DNA from: Kwoniella bestiolae CBS 10118
Lineage: Eukaryota; Basidiomycota; Tremellomycetes; Tremellales; Cryptococcaceae
Length of the DNA: 64,000 bases
Reading direction: 5' to 3'
NCBI RefSeq assembly: GCF_000512585.2
Contig: NC_089242.1
Location: 248,001 to 312,000 of the forward strand
Positions 45,732 to 57,638 of this stretch are shown here, piece after piece (position 1 is the first letter of the stretch; every line of letters starts with the position of its first letter). The translations under genes were made by a program, and so were the position numbers. The notes beneath the pieces are model-generated. The model saw only the letters and a program-made list of their open reading frames with translations. It ran no database searches and had not been told where the DNA came from.

Positions 45732-46971
45732 TTTGCGGATCGTTAAATGATTTGTGTTATGGGGAATAAGATATCACAGCATGATTGACTCCACTATATA
45801 TATGTGTATGAAGCTTGAAGTTCCCCATTATTACGGCATGGTGTAGACTATTTTTCCACGAAAAAAAAAAACCCCTTATCCCATTGCCAGGTGAATGATG
45901 GTTCCTAGAGACATCCCATCGGCCGTAACCAATGCTGGACATTCCTATTCTGAGCTGAGCTAAAAGCGAGGCGATCTCCTCGAGATGCGAAAGCGTTGAA
46001 GTGGACCATGCATGCAGAGACTCCTCATGAATACCTAGAAAATTATAACTGAGCGAATGTCCGCATCTATTCTAGGAGATGATCGGATCATCCCGGCCCT
46101 GAACTAATAAGCAGGGTAAGCTTAACCGCCGACTCACGAACGCAAATGACTAATCTGATAAAACCGGGAAACGGACAACTGCCCTTCAAGATGTCTGCAT
46201 TTGCCATTCGGTGCGAAGAACAAAAAGAAAAGACGAGAAGCCTATTGTTCTTTATCTGATACATCCTAGCAAGCATAGAGTCGGCGCTCCGAAAGGCGTT
46301 GCCAAGAACATTCGTTTACCCAGATTCACTTTGCGAGGCGCAGTTCACCTTAAGGGATCCCTCGGAACGCCGACTATTCGTACTCTTCGGCCGGGTGTAA
46401 AGCCTATCGCTTATCAGATATCTCGATGCTTGAGAGATGTTGAAGCAGTACTTGGAATTCGTCAACGGACTGACTTGATACTCGGCGTCTATGGCTCAAG
46501 GCACATCGGACGAAGTTGACGACGCTGAGACGTTTCCGCAGCTGAACAGAATTTTCATCCCGATTATATAGCATATTCCAGCAGATTTTCAGCAATGGAG
46601 TTCGATTTCCTGAGCCTGAGAGAGGTAGAGGTTGTTGTTATTCAGTGAACTCAGGCTGGAATGGGCTGTTCCCTTCCTGGAACGCCAAATTGATCATTTG
46701 CGCTCCGCTCGCTTCTAGCGAATTGTGAGCGCACTTCATATCTTTCTCTCAGCAATTCTGGATCAAATTTTGATACTGCGCGTATATGACTGCCAACATT
46801 TCTAACAGGATGACAGTCCTGTCTCGGCGCTAAATAGTATATAGACATAGCAGTATGGCCGAAAAAGTCTGCTGTATCGGCGATATATACAGCAGCGACT
46901 AAACTATGAAGTGAACACCAACCGACATTAAGATAGTCTGCGCAGCGCTCAAAGGTCCAAGTATCACCATG
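45732..46971. other. Intergenic region upstream of the siderophore transporter
   Basis: About 1.2 kb without a supported gene. It has an 11-base adenine run near 45861-45871 and is A/T-richer than the genes. A 102-codon plus frame at 46211-46519 lacks a motif. Confidence 0.45.
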
Positions 46972-48058
46972 TCAATACTCGGATCCCAGTCCCCAATCTC
47001 TCCCGCCTGATAGAGGTATCACCTGTCCATCCACGTAGCTTCCCGCTCTACTTGCCAACCAAATTGCTGTCCCAGCTGCATCTTCCTCTTCACCCCCTCT
47101 GTGCAGCGGCACCAGTTCTTTCGACCTGGCTAGGTTGGACTTCGGGTTAGAGGGATCTTGCATCTGGGAAGGGAAGTAGCCTGTAGGATATCCCATCGAT
47201 GAGCGTCTCAGTCATGGGTCCGTATGGGGAGGACTCCTTTTCGATGTGGAATGGAAGATATCCACTTACCAGGTGAGATTGCATTAACCCTCACACCGTG
47301 CTCCCTGAATTTACTTGCCAACAATCTCGTCAGATGGTTGACAGCAGCTTTGGAAGCTTGATAGGCTGGCTGGTGGGTATTGGGATCAGACATAGTTGAT
47401 CCAATGGATGAAACGTTGATGATTCGACCTCCATGAGGGGCAGCCGCTAAGAGATGCAATAGCGATACCGACAGGTAGAAGACACTTTCGACGTTGACTG
47501 AGAATGTTTGAGACCACGTTTCGGGAGGTGAGGAGAGCATGGCTTTTTGTAATTCCGCCAGAGGAGTCAGGTGGGTACATGGTGGATCAGGCAGGACGAT
47601 GCCAGCGCAATTTATCAGGACGTCTACCTTTTCAAGGGATTTGGCGAGGCCGTCGACTTCAGATCGGGATGAGATATCTGCTACGTGACTAAGCATATGT
47701 CAGATATCCTCTCTTGTCGTTCCCGTTCGAACAAATGATATATCGTGAGAAGGATTAACTTACATTGTCACCTGCGCATCTGACTTCAAACCTAGTATAG
47801 TCTCCTTAGCCTCTTCTAGCTTTTCTCGTCTTCGCCCAACGATGTGAGTTACTGCTCCGTTGACTGCAAAGCCTTTCGCCATGTACAATCCTATCGTATA
47901 TCATCATTGAGCGACTCAATTCGAGTCATAAGAATCATATCCGTGTGGAACCAGTCCGTGAGCTCACCAATCCCGGTTCCTCCACCTGTAATGACCACAT
48001 CTAAGCCTTTCACTCCGAACAAGCCATCGAGAGAGAAATCCTTTCGTTGGGCAGACAT
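46972..48058 (-). CDS. Short-chain dehydrogenase/reductase
   Basis: A classical SDR that uses NAD(P)H on an unknown carbonyl or alcohol. After MSAQRKDFSLDGLFGVKG comes the nucleotide-binding TGGGTGIG, then GRRREKLEEAKE with paired Arg, which favours NADP(H). HVADIS, LINCAGI, INVSSIGS and the catalytic YQASKAA follow in order, then RVNAISPG. A late exon gives FPSQMQDP and PLHRGGEEEDAAG, and the end is VIPLSGGRDWGLGSEY, as in gluconate-dehydrogenase or rhamnolipid-synthase-like SDRs. Around 300 residues, four exons. Its start region is divergent from a DHA2 transporter. Confidence 0.88.
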
Positions 48059-48932
48059 AACGAGTTCTTGTACTGCGCTGAAACCACGTTATGTGAAAGG
48101 CTACAAATCGTGCCAAACGATGAAGCGCTAGGAATGGTCTAAAAAATCATGATTTACACCCATCGAACCCCACGGATAGCTTTCCCTTCTGAAGTGTGTA
48201 CAACAAGAACGTCAAGATGTCGACTCCGGATGACGTTCTCGGAGCTGCACAGCGGAAGCAAATCCCAAAGGACCCATTTGTGTAAAATTGCAGATCTCAA
48301 TGGTGCCCCGCCCTGATGTAAGGCGGCTATCTCCGACTCATGCGTGATGTGCAATTCAAAGCTCGTCGGATGTCGTGATTCGACGCAACTGCTTTTTGCT
48401 CATATTTCGGTTCTCCCACATTCTTTCGTCTTCGCTTGTTGTCATCCCATGCACTCGACTGGTCGAGGAATGTGCAGGTTTGAGTCGGATGTCCTGCAAA
48501 TCCGGTAAGAGGGGATGCACGTACGTAGGTGGAGCTTTTCTTCCAGGGTCTCTGGGATATCTCTTTAACATCACCTCTAGCAGAGTCAAGCTGTACCACC
48601 GGTACAGAGCTGGTGTGATCAGGTTCCTGAGATTCACTCATAGACTGATAGGGTCAAAAGAGCTTAAGAAACGGATTTCAACTTCTGTATTTTCCCACTT
48701 CGCGTGATCAATAACGTCAACGATAAAAATCATCAATCGACACCCAGACCAAGATGATGATGAGATCATGTGATTATTGATCATCATCGCTACTTCTTAC
48801 ATCTTTGTTTCTCGTTGCTCCACAGTGTCCTTCATCGTTACTTGTGTATATATCTCACTGATCTACTCAATCATCATCGACCCACTTGTTTCGAGCTTCG
48901 ATTAGTTCTGGAAGAGAAGGATAATCGGCAAC
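48059..48932. promoter_or_regulatory. Divergent promoter region between SDR and DHA2 transporter
   Basis: An 874-base gap between divergent starts. No gene is supported; frames of about 100 codons overlap each other on both strands without motifs. A TGATCATCATC-type cluster precedes the transporter at about 48775-48790. Confidence 0.4.
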
Positions 48933-51121
48933 ATGACCAGTCATGAACATGAAGCTGAACCTCCACCTTCAATGTCCGCTTCGTTCATGTCTGAGCGGAC
49001 GGCCCTATTGGCAAAAGCGAGGCATAAGAGGGAGGAACCCGGGTTCATGTCGAGGTTGGATTATTTCTTGGTGATGCCTGGTGCGTACAGCTCTATGTTC
49101 CCTCTGTGAAGATCGGACAAGCTAAAGCAGCTGGGCGGGATCTTGGCGTTTCTAGCTTTACTGTCCAATACATTACTGGCAGCTTTCGAAAGTACCATCG
49201 CAGCCTCCATCCAGTCCTCAATAGGGGCAGAGTTCCACGCAAGTGATAATATAGCTTGGGTAGCTACGTCCTATCTGATCGTTTCGACCGCTCTGTCTCC
49301 TGTAAGTCTTCCCTTGGGTAAGTCGACCGATCTGGACCTAAATTGATAAATTATCTCATATAGCTGTACGGACGAGCTTCAGATCTGTTTGGAAGGACGA
49401 CGGTCTACTTGTTCGCCGTCATAATTTTCACCTTGGGATGTTTGTTATGTGGTCTGAGTAGATCCTTAGGGCAGATGATAGCCGCTAGAGCGATTTGTGG
49501 TATTGGAGGTAGGTTTATCCCGTTGAGCGTTCGTTATTCTTGCTTGTAATCTGACAATGCCAATTGCAGGTGCTGGACTGATCACCGGGGCTCAAGCTGT
49601 TACGTGGGACATCCTCCCATCAAGACTCAGGCCATTGTATCAAGCTTTCAACAATACCATCTTCGGAGTAAGTTCTTTCCAGCACCTAGCTGGGGGTTCG
49701 CTACCCGATGCTGATTGAGCGATGGACGTAGATGGGAGCGGCATTTGGAGCTGCGCTTGGGGGGTTCTTTGCGGACACCATCGGCTGGAGGTCTGCATAT
49801 TTCGTTCCGATCCCACTTGGAGTCTTTGGTATGACCGTTTTTCTGACGAAGGTGAGGCCCAAGTTGAAGGAGTTGCGAGGTGGGGAGCAGAGCAAAATAC
49901 AAGCTGGGGATATCGACTACCTGGGAAGTTTCCTGATCGTAAGTCTGACAACTCGGATGCCCACACAAGAGGCATAATTGACCTTTTGAGGTTATCCATC
50001 AGATGGCGGCCATCACACTATTACTCATCGTCACCAATCTTGGAGGGCATGAGATACCTTGGAACAGCCCGTTGATTCCCATCGCTGTGGTGGGAGTCGT
50101 TCTGGCCACCATAGGTTTCTTCAGACATGAAAGAAAGGCACCACTGCCCGTACTGCCTCTGAGTTTGCTGGGCGATAGACATATGACCAGTCTGGTGCTT
50201 TTCAACTTTTTCGCATCGATGGCCATCTTTGGGGTACGTCATTTACGATATGACTCAAAACTGTACTATCTCTGATTCTATTGGATATTGTATCAGTCGT
50301 TATACCTGATTCCCCTGTTCTTTCAATCTACCCTCTTGACAACCGCATCCGTCGCCTCCAGACGACTACTATACCCGACACTGTCAGCCCCAATAGGTTC
50401 AGTCTTGACTGGGATCTTCCTACATAGGTTTCGAGAACACGCGTATATCACTCAGAGACTGGGTGCTTTCGTCCTGTTCAGTGGTACTATTGCCCTACTA
50501 GCGTTAAGCTTTGAGGACAACAGACGGAAGAGCGAATTGCAATTTGGAGTCCATCTGATATGGGTTCACTTGGGAATGGGAATAGGATTTATATCTAGCT
50601 TGATGAATGTTTTGGATATGGCTGGTACTGGTGAGTGGCTTCATTACACTATTTCCGATAATCTGATCAAGACATATTGACTTGATCATTCTGGTCCCCG
50701 GTTTGCAGAACACGCTTCAGCCAGTTCAATGGTCTTCTTGATCCGTTCATTGGGCGGTGTGATCGGGATATCAGGCTCTCAAGCGGTCTTGCAAAATGTC
50801 TTACTGCAACAACTCCGAGCGAATATAACGGGTCCTCACTCGAAGAAAGTGATCAGAGCAATTAGAGAATCGTTATCATACTTGAATACCCTCGAGCCTG
50901 ACTTGCGGTCAAAGGCAATCAACGCTTATGTTATAGCTTGCCGAGCTGCTTTTACGACTTTAGCAGTGGTAGGTGGATTAGGGTTCTTATCATTGCTTCT
51001 GGGTATAGGCGCATACAAAACCCATCCTATAAACGATGACATGGAAGAAGAGAACAGAGGACCGAATAGAAGTCCGGTGACTGATCCGCCATTATCTTCT
51101 GGAATTCCCACTTTGGAGTGA
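48933..51121 (+). CDS. MFS transporter of the DHA2 (14-TM) type
   Basis: DHA2 carriers export drugs or move basic amino acids into the vacuole in exchange for protons. The N-terminal 45 residues are hydrophilic, then LAFLALLSNTLLAAFESTIAAS opens the membrane domain. NIAWVATSYLIVSTALSP and LYGRASDLFGRTTVYLF (motif A) follow. RAICGIGGAGLITGAQAV and GAAFGAALGGFFADTIGWR (motif C region) mark the antiporter class. Later segments include LYLIPLFFQ and VFLIRSLGGVIGISGSQAV, and the protein ends in a charged tail. The resemblance is to Fnx1/Vba-like vacuolar carriers, but substrate cannot be read from the sequence. About ten exons. Confidence 0.87.
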
Positions 51122-51637
51122 TAACGGGGAACTGGTCTAGGACGGGAGTTGATAGAGAGAAAACATACAAATCGCATGGCAACCTATAGATGCATAGATA
51201 TTCCCCCAAGTACAGTTCGGTGAAAATTCCAGATAATTGGATGATCGTCAAAGCACGTCAGATGGTTTGATCATTGGATCCGGACCTTACGGGAGACTTT
51301 GCCGAGTTTTTCGGGTTACTCACTCATATAACTTTGTAATGATTGTTTTGGCGACATTACAAGTTTTTTCTAATCATCATTACAAAACTGCCTTCCCCTA
51401 TGTTTATCGTCCTTGGTAAACAGAACCAGGCTTGTGCACGAGATACCAAAAAGTTGAAAGAGGAGCTCTTGGCTATTTATTTATCATACTTCTCTCGTTT
51501 CTCACATCTTATTCTTCCTTTTATCCTTTATGTGCATAACATAAGTGCATATGTGTTATACTTCGCCATTACGAGTATAAACCAGTCAGAGTTCAGTGAA
51601 GTCACACTATCGATCACAAGCACAAACAATCCGCACC
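51122..51637. other. Intergenic region upstream of the DUF1275 gene
   Basis: About 515 bases, A/T-rich, with no supported gene. Confidence 0.45.
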
Positions 51638-52741
51638 ATGGCCGATACCCTCCCGACCAATACCAAAGACTCTCCCTCCGCTTCCTCCTCTACCACCCCC
51701 ACTCCTCCTCATCGATCTTCTTCCCTATCTCAAAGTGTGACAACCAAGTTTCAGAATCTGATCGATGCACCCGGCTCTACCAACCTCATATCGATATACG
51801 CATGTTTCCTCACCGGTCTAACATCATCACCATCATTCACAGCATGTTATATCTGGTGTGGGTTCCAGACTGGAAACGTAGCTCAGCTGGGTCTGGCCAT
51901 AGCCAGGACATTCTCACCACTGGGAGAAAGGACATATGGGTTCCAGAAACCTGATCAACAAGCTCTTACGAGTTTACTGAGCTTCTGGCTTGGTACGAGT
52001 CTAGGTAGATTGGGTGATAAGATCGGGGCGAGGAGGAGGACATGGCTGGTACTTGCTACATTCATCCAGGCGTTGCTGGCTATGGCTGCGGCTTTGGCGG
52101 CGCATTACTGTGGCCAGGATGGAATTGCTACGTGAGTACTATATTGCCATTCCGTCGACTTGAAGCCTTTGAAGGGAAGTACGCGGACAACAGCTGATCG
52201 AAATGAGTTGGTAGACATCGTGGCGATCCTTCATGGACAAACCCCTCGGGAATGGCTGCTCTAGCTTTCATTTCTGCTACGATGGGTATTCAGGGTATTG
52301 TTGGAAAAGTAAGTTAAACCCATCTCAACTTGCAAGGTATCTTGACGTGTTATACCAATGCTATGGTCATCTTAGCGGATCGCGAGTCCCATGAACACCA
52401 CCGTCGTCTTGACAACTACCGTAAGTCTGATTGCCCTGCTCCCCATCCTCTCCGCTCCACATTCCTTAACATGGAACAGCACATGCTGACTATTCTCAAT
52501 GCTCCTGTAGTGGGTCGAAATCTTCAACGATCCCTTATTGTTCGCCTTCAAGTATACCCCATCTAGAGACATCAGAATAGCAGGTGGATTCGCAGTCTTC
52601 GTGGGCGCCTTCGTGTCCAGAGCTATTTTAGACGGAGGTGGTCAAGCTGCTGCTTTGGGTGCTTTGGCTGGATTTAGGATGATTCAGTGTATATGGTGGT
52701 TCTTCATCCCTGACAAGCCGGTGAAGGCTGATAAAGCGTAA
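51638..52741 (+). CDS. DUF1275 (YoaK-like) multipass membrane protein
   Basis: DUF1275 proteins are small multipass membrane proteins of unknown role in bacteria and fungi. A Ser/Thr/Pro-rich N-terminus leads to ISIYACFLTGLTSSPSFTACYIWCGFQTGNVAQLGLA, where the FQTGN motif is the family's most conserved site. Further membrane segments are SLLSFWLGTSLGRLGD, WLVLATFIQALLAMAAAL, MAALAFISATMGIQGIV and IAGGFAVFVGAFVSRAIL. The motif NTTVVLTT near the fourth segment is also typical. The end is FFIPDKPVKADKA. Around 290 residues, four exons. The chosen ATG (51638) is 14 codons inside a longer open frame and has a better context. Confidence 0.85.
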
Positions 52742-53129
52742 TGTTGGGTTGGAGGTAGGATGGAGAAGATTGGCTCTTAGGAGAAGGGGTTGTGCTAGAT
52801 TGTATAGATCAGGATAACGGAGGGACGGAAGGATAGAATTCGTATAATTGGGGACTTTCGTTGATGACCGCTGAGTGCTGTTCCACTCTTTGTTTTCTCT
52901 TCATTACATTGATATAGGGCTTTTCGAAAGTATGCATATTCCAATACTTGCAATTGATCATACTGCTTTCTAGACGGTTCGTCTGACCATCACTACCAGC
53001 TATTATACATTGAAAGCTATGGTCATTGTGTACAAGGCGGTGGTCAAGGAAGAAAATTGTCTACCATATTCGAAGATATTCGATACATAGCTACGATCTC
53101 TATACAAACACCAAAATATGGAATCACGA
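52742..53129. other. Convergent intergenic region
   Basis: About 390 bases between two stop codons. No gene seen. Confidence 0.45.
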
Positions 53130-54522
53130 TCAAATAGAAACACCTGAACCACTCTTGACTTCACCGAAATTCTCCAATACTTCAAGATTACCATGTTTGA
53201 ATTTCGTTCCAGGGGCATTACCGTAAGTATTCGCTCCGTGTACCGCTTTCACTCGAGCTGCGACGTATTCCCCAGCAGTCACTGCTGTCTTCTCGTCCGT
53301 GGCTTTATCCTCTGGTGTGAGGTAACCTAATCGCTCGAGTAAGGGGGATGGAGCCACTACGACGGGTACATCGTCGTTCGGTCGACAGCCGTAAAGAACC
53401 CCGATCCGACTATGAGGGTCAGAGTCAGCCCCGGCCAAGCCAAAACACAGGGAGAAAAATCGGAGGTGGACTTACTGAATATGCGCTTGATCAGGTGGTG
53501 GTCTGGTGACTCGGTGGATTGTACTCCGCAAGTACCCTAAACATGCAGGATCAGTCGTTGAATGGTCGACACATGTCGATGGACGCAATACTCACCCTTC
53601 GTCATGAAGCTCAAGGTATCAGCTACATTGACGACTATCGAACCCTTCTTAGGTTTGATATCCCTATAAGTACCATCTGCAAACTTGACTTGAAGGCCCG
53701 AAACGGTCTGAGAGAAGAGCAAGGTCAAAGAACCGTAATCTGTGTGAGCCCATGACCAGAGGTTATTACATTTGGCATCGTCTTCTTCCGATCGAGGGTG
53801 ATACATCATCTACCATCGTACACTTTGCTCAGCTAACAAGATGACTGTGATCTGGATAGAGAGGGATACTTACATATCTTAGGTGATCCTGACTGACTTT
53901 CTCATAATCATGCCTATCCACAAAGTAATTCTCTGGCAACTCCAATGCCAGAGCGAAGAGGACAAACAATTTACGAGCCACATCGTACCAACATCTTCGG
54001 TGAAAATCGGATATCTCAGCTTCGTGAGCCTTGATAATGTCATGTCTTGGGGTGTTGGCAAAGTCTTTAGTGTATTTCGGTACGTTGAGTAGCTCCATGT
54101 TATCCAGTACGTCAGTACCATTTATGGTCCTCTCGTATGCCTAAAATCACACCCATATTCCTCAGTCAGCCTCCTTCTGAAAGAAGCCAGAGGGGAGGTA
54201 AGCTTACCGCTCTGTAGCCCAGGTATCCCCCATTCTTGGCGTCAATGCTATTCGATTTCCTCTCTTCCAGCGGCAGATTGTAGAATGCCTGCCCAATAGC
54301 AAATTGATCTTCGATCTCCTCTTCCGAAAACCCAGTGTTGGTGACTGACCAGAAACCTAGATCTTCAACTTCCAAGGCGTGTTTGACCCTCTTGACTAGC
54401 TCGGCTCTACCTTCCGGTTGGTCGAAGAGGTCGAGAGGGAGTTCTGTAAGATCCGCCCAGTCGAGCTCGTGTGTCGTTGGAGCGGGACGGTCCCATTTGG
54501 GGATTGGGTAGGAGATAGCCAT
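53130..54522 (-). CDS. 2-oxoglutarate/Fe(II)-dependent oxygenase (isopenicillin N synthase-like)
   Basis: Enzymes of this family hydroxylate or cyclise small molecules with Fe(II), oxygen and usually 2-oxoglutarate. The N-terminal DIOX_N part reads DLTELPLDLFDQPEGR, GFWSVTNTGFS and YNLPLEERKSNS, then GGYLGYRA. The iron ligands are in AHTDYGSLTLLFSQ (His and Asp) and STIHRV (second His). SRIGVLYGCRP takes the place of the RxS block that binds the 2-oxoglutarate carboxylate, so co-substrate use should be tested. The middle has the helix FHRRCWYDVARKLFVLFALAL. About 380 residues, six exons. It shares a 925-base divergent promoter with a Dal5-like permease. Confidence 0.88.
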
Positions 54523-55447
54523 GTTGCTTGACTTTCTGATTGTTTAAAGAGTTTGAGAGTTTAATGCGAGTGGATATGAGGAGACTGTGTTCCGAGGCTT
54601 ACGGTACTTGACGATATAGTACGTTTGCAGTCTTTTATACGTTCATGCTCGCACTCATGCGGCCTACGTTTCATGACGAGAATCAGTTCCGATATTGACA
54701 ACGAATCTTCCGCTATGTTCACTGAAAACCTTTTTCGCAGACCACCGCATCAAGCAGCACGCCATGATTATCCTCATCTCCAGCTCCATTTACAAATCAC
54801 TCTCACCACAGATGATGTTTTTTGCAAGTCCGAAAACATCGTTGGCATGCTTCTTCGCAAACCGGACATGGTCTACTGCCACTCAAAACGCAATATCTCG
54901 TTGATCCGAGCTCCGAGCGCCGTGGATACGTTTATCAAATCTTAGGTAGTTTGAACACGTATTTGTCCCTGAGCTCGTGATTGGTTCCTGCATTTTGCAA
55001 AACAACCTATCAACCAATCAAGCTGTCCAGGAATGAATATGCTTGCACCTGCCAATCCCATTCGATGGGGTGAGCTCAATCTTGGGTATAACGTAATTTT
55101 CCATGCCTCCACCAGGGACCATGAAAAAAGGTGAAAATATCTTTCGACTCAGCTCCGAGTTCAGATCCGGATGTCGATCGGAATAGCGCAATCTCAACTA
55201 ATCTTCATTGCTTATCCAATTTTATGAATGTTTCATGAGCTCGTAGTATCCTCAACGAATAAGGACAGTGGCATATAAAGGAGACGCGGGCAATCTACAA
55301 TAAACAAGATCCCCTTAGACCGAGAAGGAGGAAGCTATCAACCAAGCTAGGTGTGAAGCAACACACGAGTATCGAAGAGAACACAGTCATTTCACTCCGA
55401 GACCCGACAATTTCTAGAGAAAGAGCCCCTGCAGATCTTCTGTCAAG
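54523..55447. promoter_or_regulatory. Divergent promoter of the oxygenase and the Dal5-like permease
   Basis: A 925-base region between divergent starts. It carries an inverted pair of CCAAT boxes (ATTGG at 54980-54984 and CCAAT at 55014-55018) and a TATA-like TATAAAG at 55274-55280, about 170 bases before the permease start. A 106-codon plus frame at 54625-54945 has no motif. Confidence 0.5.
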
Positions 55448-57440
55448 ATGAGCTCGGCAGATTCAAGTGAAGTCGCTAGACTTCGAGAAGCGGAGAAGCG
55501 AGTGGTCCGAAAGATCGATCGATTGCTCTTACCTATCATGCTGGTGACTTATGGATTACAGTACTATGATAAATCGGTTCTGGGTACTGCGGCTGTCTAT
55601 GGTATACTGAAAGATCTGGTGAGTATGATCACTCTTTATAAGCCACTAATAACGAAAGACAACGACTGATACCCTCGTGATGAACAGGATCTCACTCGAA
55701 CGGTCAACGGTGTGACCTATACTACACGATATAGTACCGCTACCGCTGCGTTCTACTACGGTTACATCGTTGCTGTGAGTCAACGTGGAACGTGAATGTA
55801 AGCCGATGAACGTGTAGCTGATGGTCAATTGACAGGTGCTTCCTATGGGTCTCTTGTTCGCTCGTCTTCCACTAGCCAAGACAGCCGCTGTGTGTGTAGT
55901 GATCTGGGGCTTGGTCTGTATCCTCACGGTAGTATGCCACAACTACCCAGGCTTCGTCGCTCAGAGGGTCATACTGGGTTTTGTCGAGTCGGCTGTATCG
56001 CCCGCATTTGTAGCTGTCTGTGCGTTGTGGTGGAAACCGCAAGAACAGGCTAAACGTATTGGGTTTTTCTATTCTGCCACTGGGGTGAGTCTTCCTTCTC
56101 TCTCAACGCCCGCATCACAGTCATCCATAAGTGATGTCCTGGTACTGGTACTGATCACCTTGAATACAGGTTTTCAGCATGTTCTCGGCCCTGATCAATA
56201 TCGGCCTGGGCAAGACCGGCGGTTCCCACCCCTGGAAATCAATGTACTACTTCTGCGGCTCACTCACAATCGCATGGGGATTCGTCATCTACTTCTTCAT
56301 GCCTGACTCCCCCCTGAAACCCGGACGATACTTCACCGAAGAGGAAAAACAAATCCTCATCAAGCGATTCGAAGAGAACCCATGGGGAAACTCTCAACAG
56401 AAGATCAAACTGTATCAAATCCTTGAAGCATTTTTGGAAATCAAATCGTGGATTTACATGTTGATGGGTGCTGCGATCTATATATGTAATGGTTCGGTCA
56501 CAGCGTTCGGAGCTAGGATCATCTCTGGTTTTGGATATAGTAGTTTACAGTCTACTGCGTTGCTCGTTCCCGGAGGATTTGTTACGGTCGTCACTATTGC
56601 TTTCTTCTCGTACTTTGCGGATAAGTACAAGAATATCAGGACTTTGGTGAGTTGCTTCTTAGTCATTTCAACTGGGATCTGAGCTGAATAGAGGTATATA
56701 AATAGCTTCTTCCTGCAAGTTGTATTCCTGTAGTGGTCGGTGCTCTGGTAGTGTAAGCGTTATTCCTCCCGTCGAACGGGTGTACTGAGCTGACTAAATT
56801 TACGTCGATTCACAGCTGGCTCGCACCTTGGCATCCTACCGTTGGCCCGTTGATCGGTTATTACCTTGTGGCGAGTTTCGGTGCTCCCTATGTGGTAAGT
56901 ATGATCTCTTTCGTTTCAAAAGGTTGAGGTACTCAGAAGTGTTGACGATTCCTTTCAGCTCCTCCTATCTCTGGCCGCAGCAAACACAGCGGGCGCGACC
57001 AAAAAAGGAGTAACCTCAGGATTCATCTTCGTGGGATATAATATCGGTAACATCGTAGCCTCCTAGTGAGTCCATTCCTCTGATCCCTACTACCCACCTG
57101 ATACTGATGATTGATGAAATGCCATTTTCGTAGTCTCGTATTCGCTCAAGAGAAACGTATCAAATACCGCTCCACCTGGATCGCCGTCATAGTCTGTATG
57201 GTCTTTGCCTCGGCCGCTTCTATCATACTTCGATATCTCTACATAGCAGAGAACAAACGACGAGATAATCTAGCGATCGGAGGGAACAAAGCTGCCAGTC
57301 CAATCGAGGGGGGTGAGTCGGCGGAATCAGCTGAGAAATTGGCTGGGGAAGGTCACACGGACGTTCCTATTATTGAGAATGTGGGGCGGTATCAGGATAA
57401 GACGGATAAGGAGTTGTTGGAGTTCAGATATACCCTTTAG
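55448..57440 (+). CDS. MFS permease of the Dal5/Tna1 (anion:cation symporter) family
   Basis: Family members import carboxylate-bearing nutrients such as allantoate, nicotinate, pantothenate or biotin. After a charged N-terminus, RKIDRLLLPIMLVTYGLQYYDKSVLGTAAV is the family opening. LPMGLLFARLPLAK, GFVESAVSPAFVAVCALWW and FYSATGVFSMFSALINIGLG follow in order. The central loop has FMPDSPLKPGRYFTEEEKQI, a strong Dal5-family sign. Later segments include LVPGGFVTVVTIAFFSYFADKY and FVGYNIGNIVASYLVF. The tail ends DKELLEFRYTL with the KELLEFRY box seen in these carriers. About 500 residues, nine exons. It ends 199 bases from the convergent Zn2Cys6 gene. Confidence 0.9.
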
Positions 57441-57638
57441 ACCAGTTTATTTTTAGTATAGTATCGTGTTAGTCTGCGAAGGTTAGTTTTGTTAGAATTT
57501 CTTGGTATGCATGAGCTCGTAAAACACCTTACTCATACAGATTGCGGACATATGTCAACACAGTAATCAGAAACATGCCATATCTGAAGCACACACATTG
57601 ATATACAATTCATACAACTTGTTGGCTCCGACGAGTAT

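Noticed and set aside
46211..46519. 102-codon plus frame in the gap after the siderophore transporter
   Set aside because: Basic, no motif, no splice partners; probably chance.
54625..54945. 106-codon plus frame in the oxygenase/permease promoter
   Set aside because: No motif and overlaps other frames; the region is best read as promoter.
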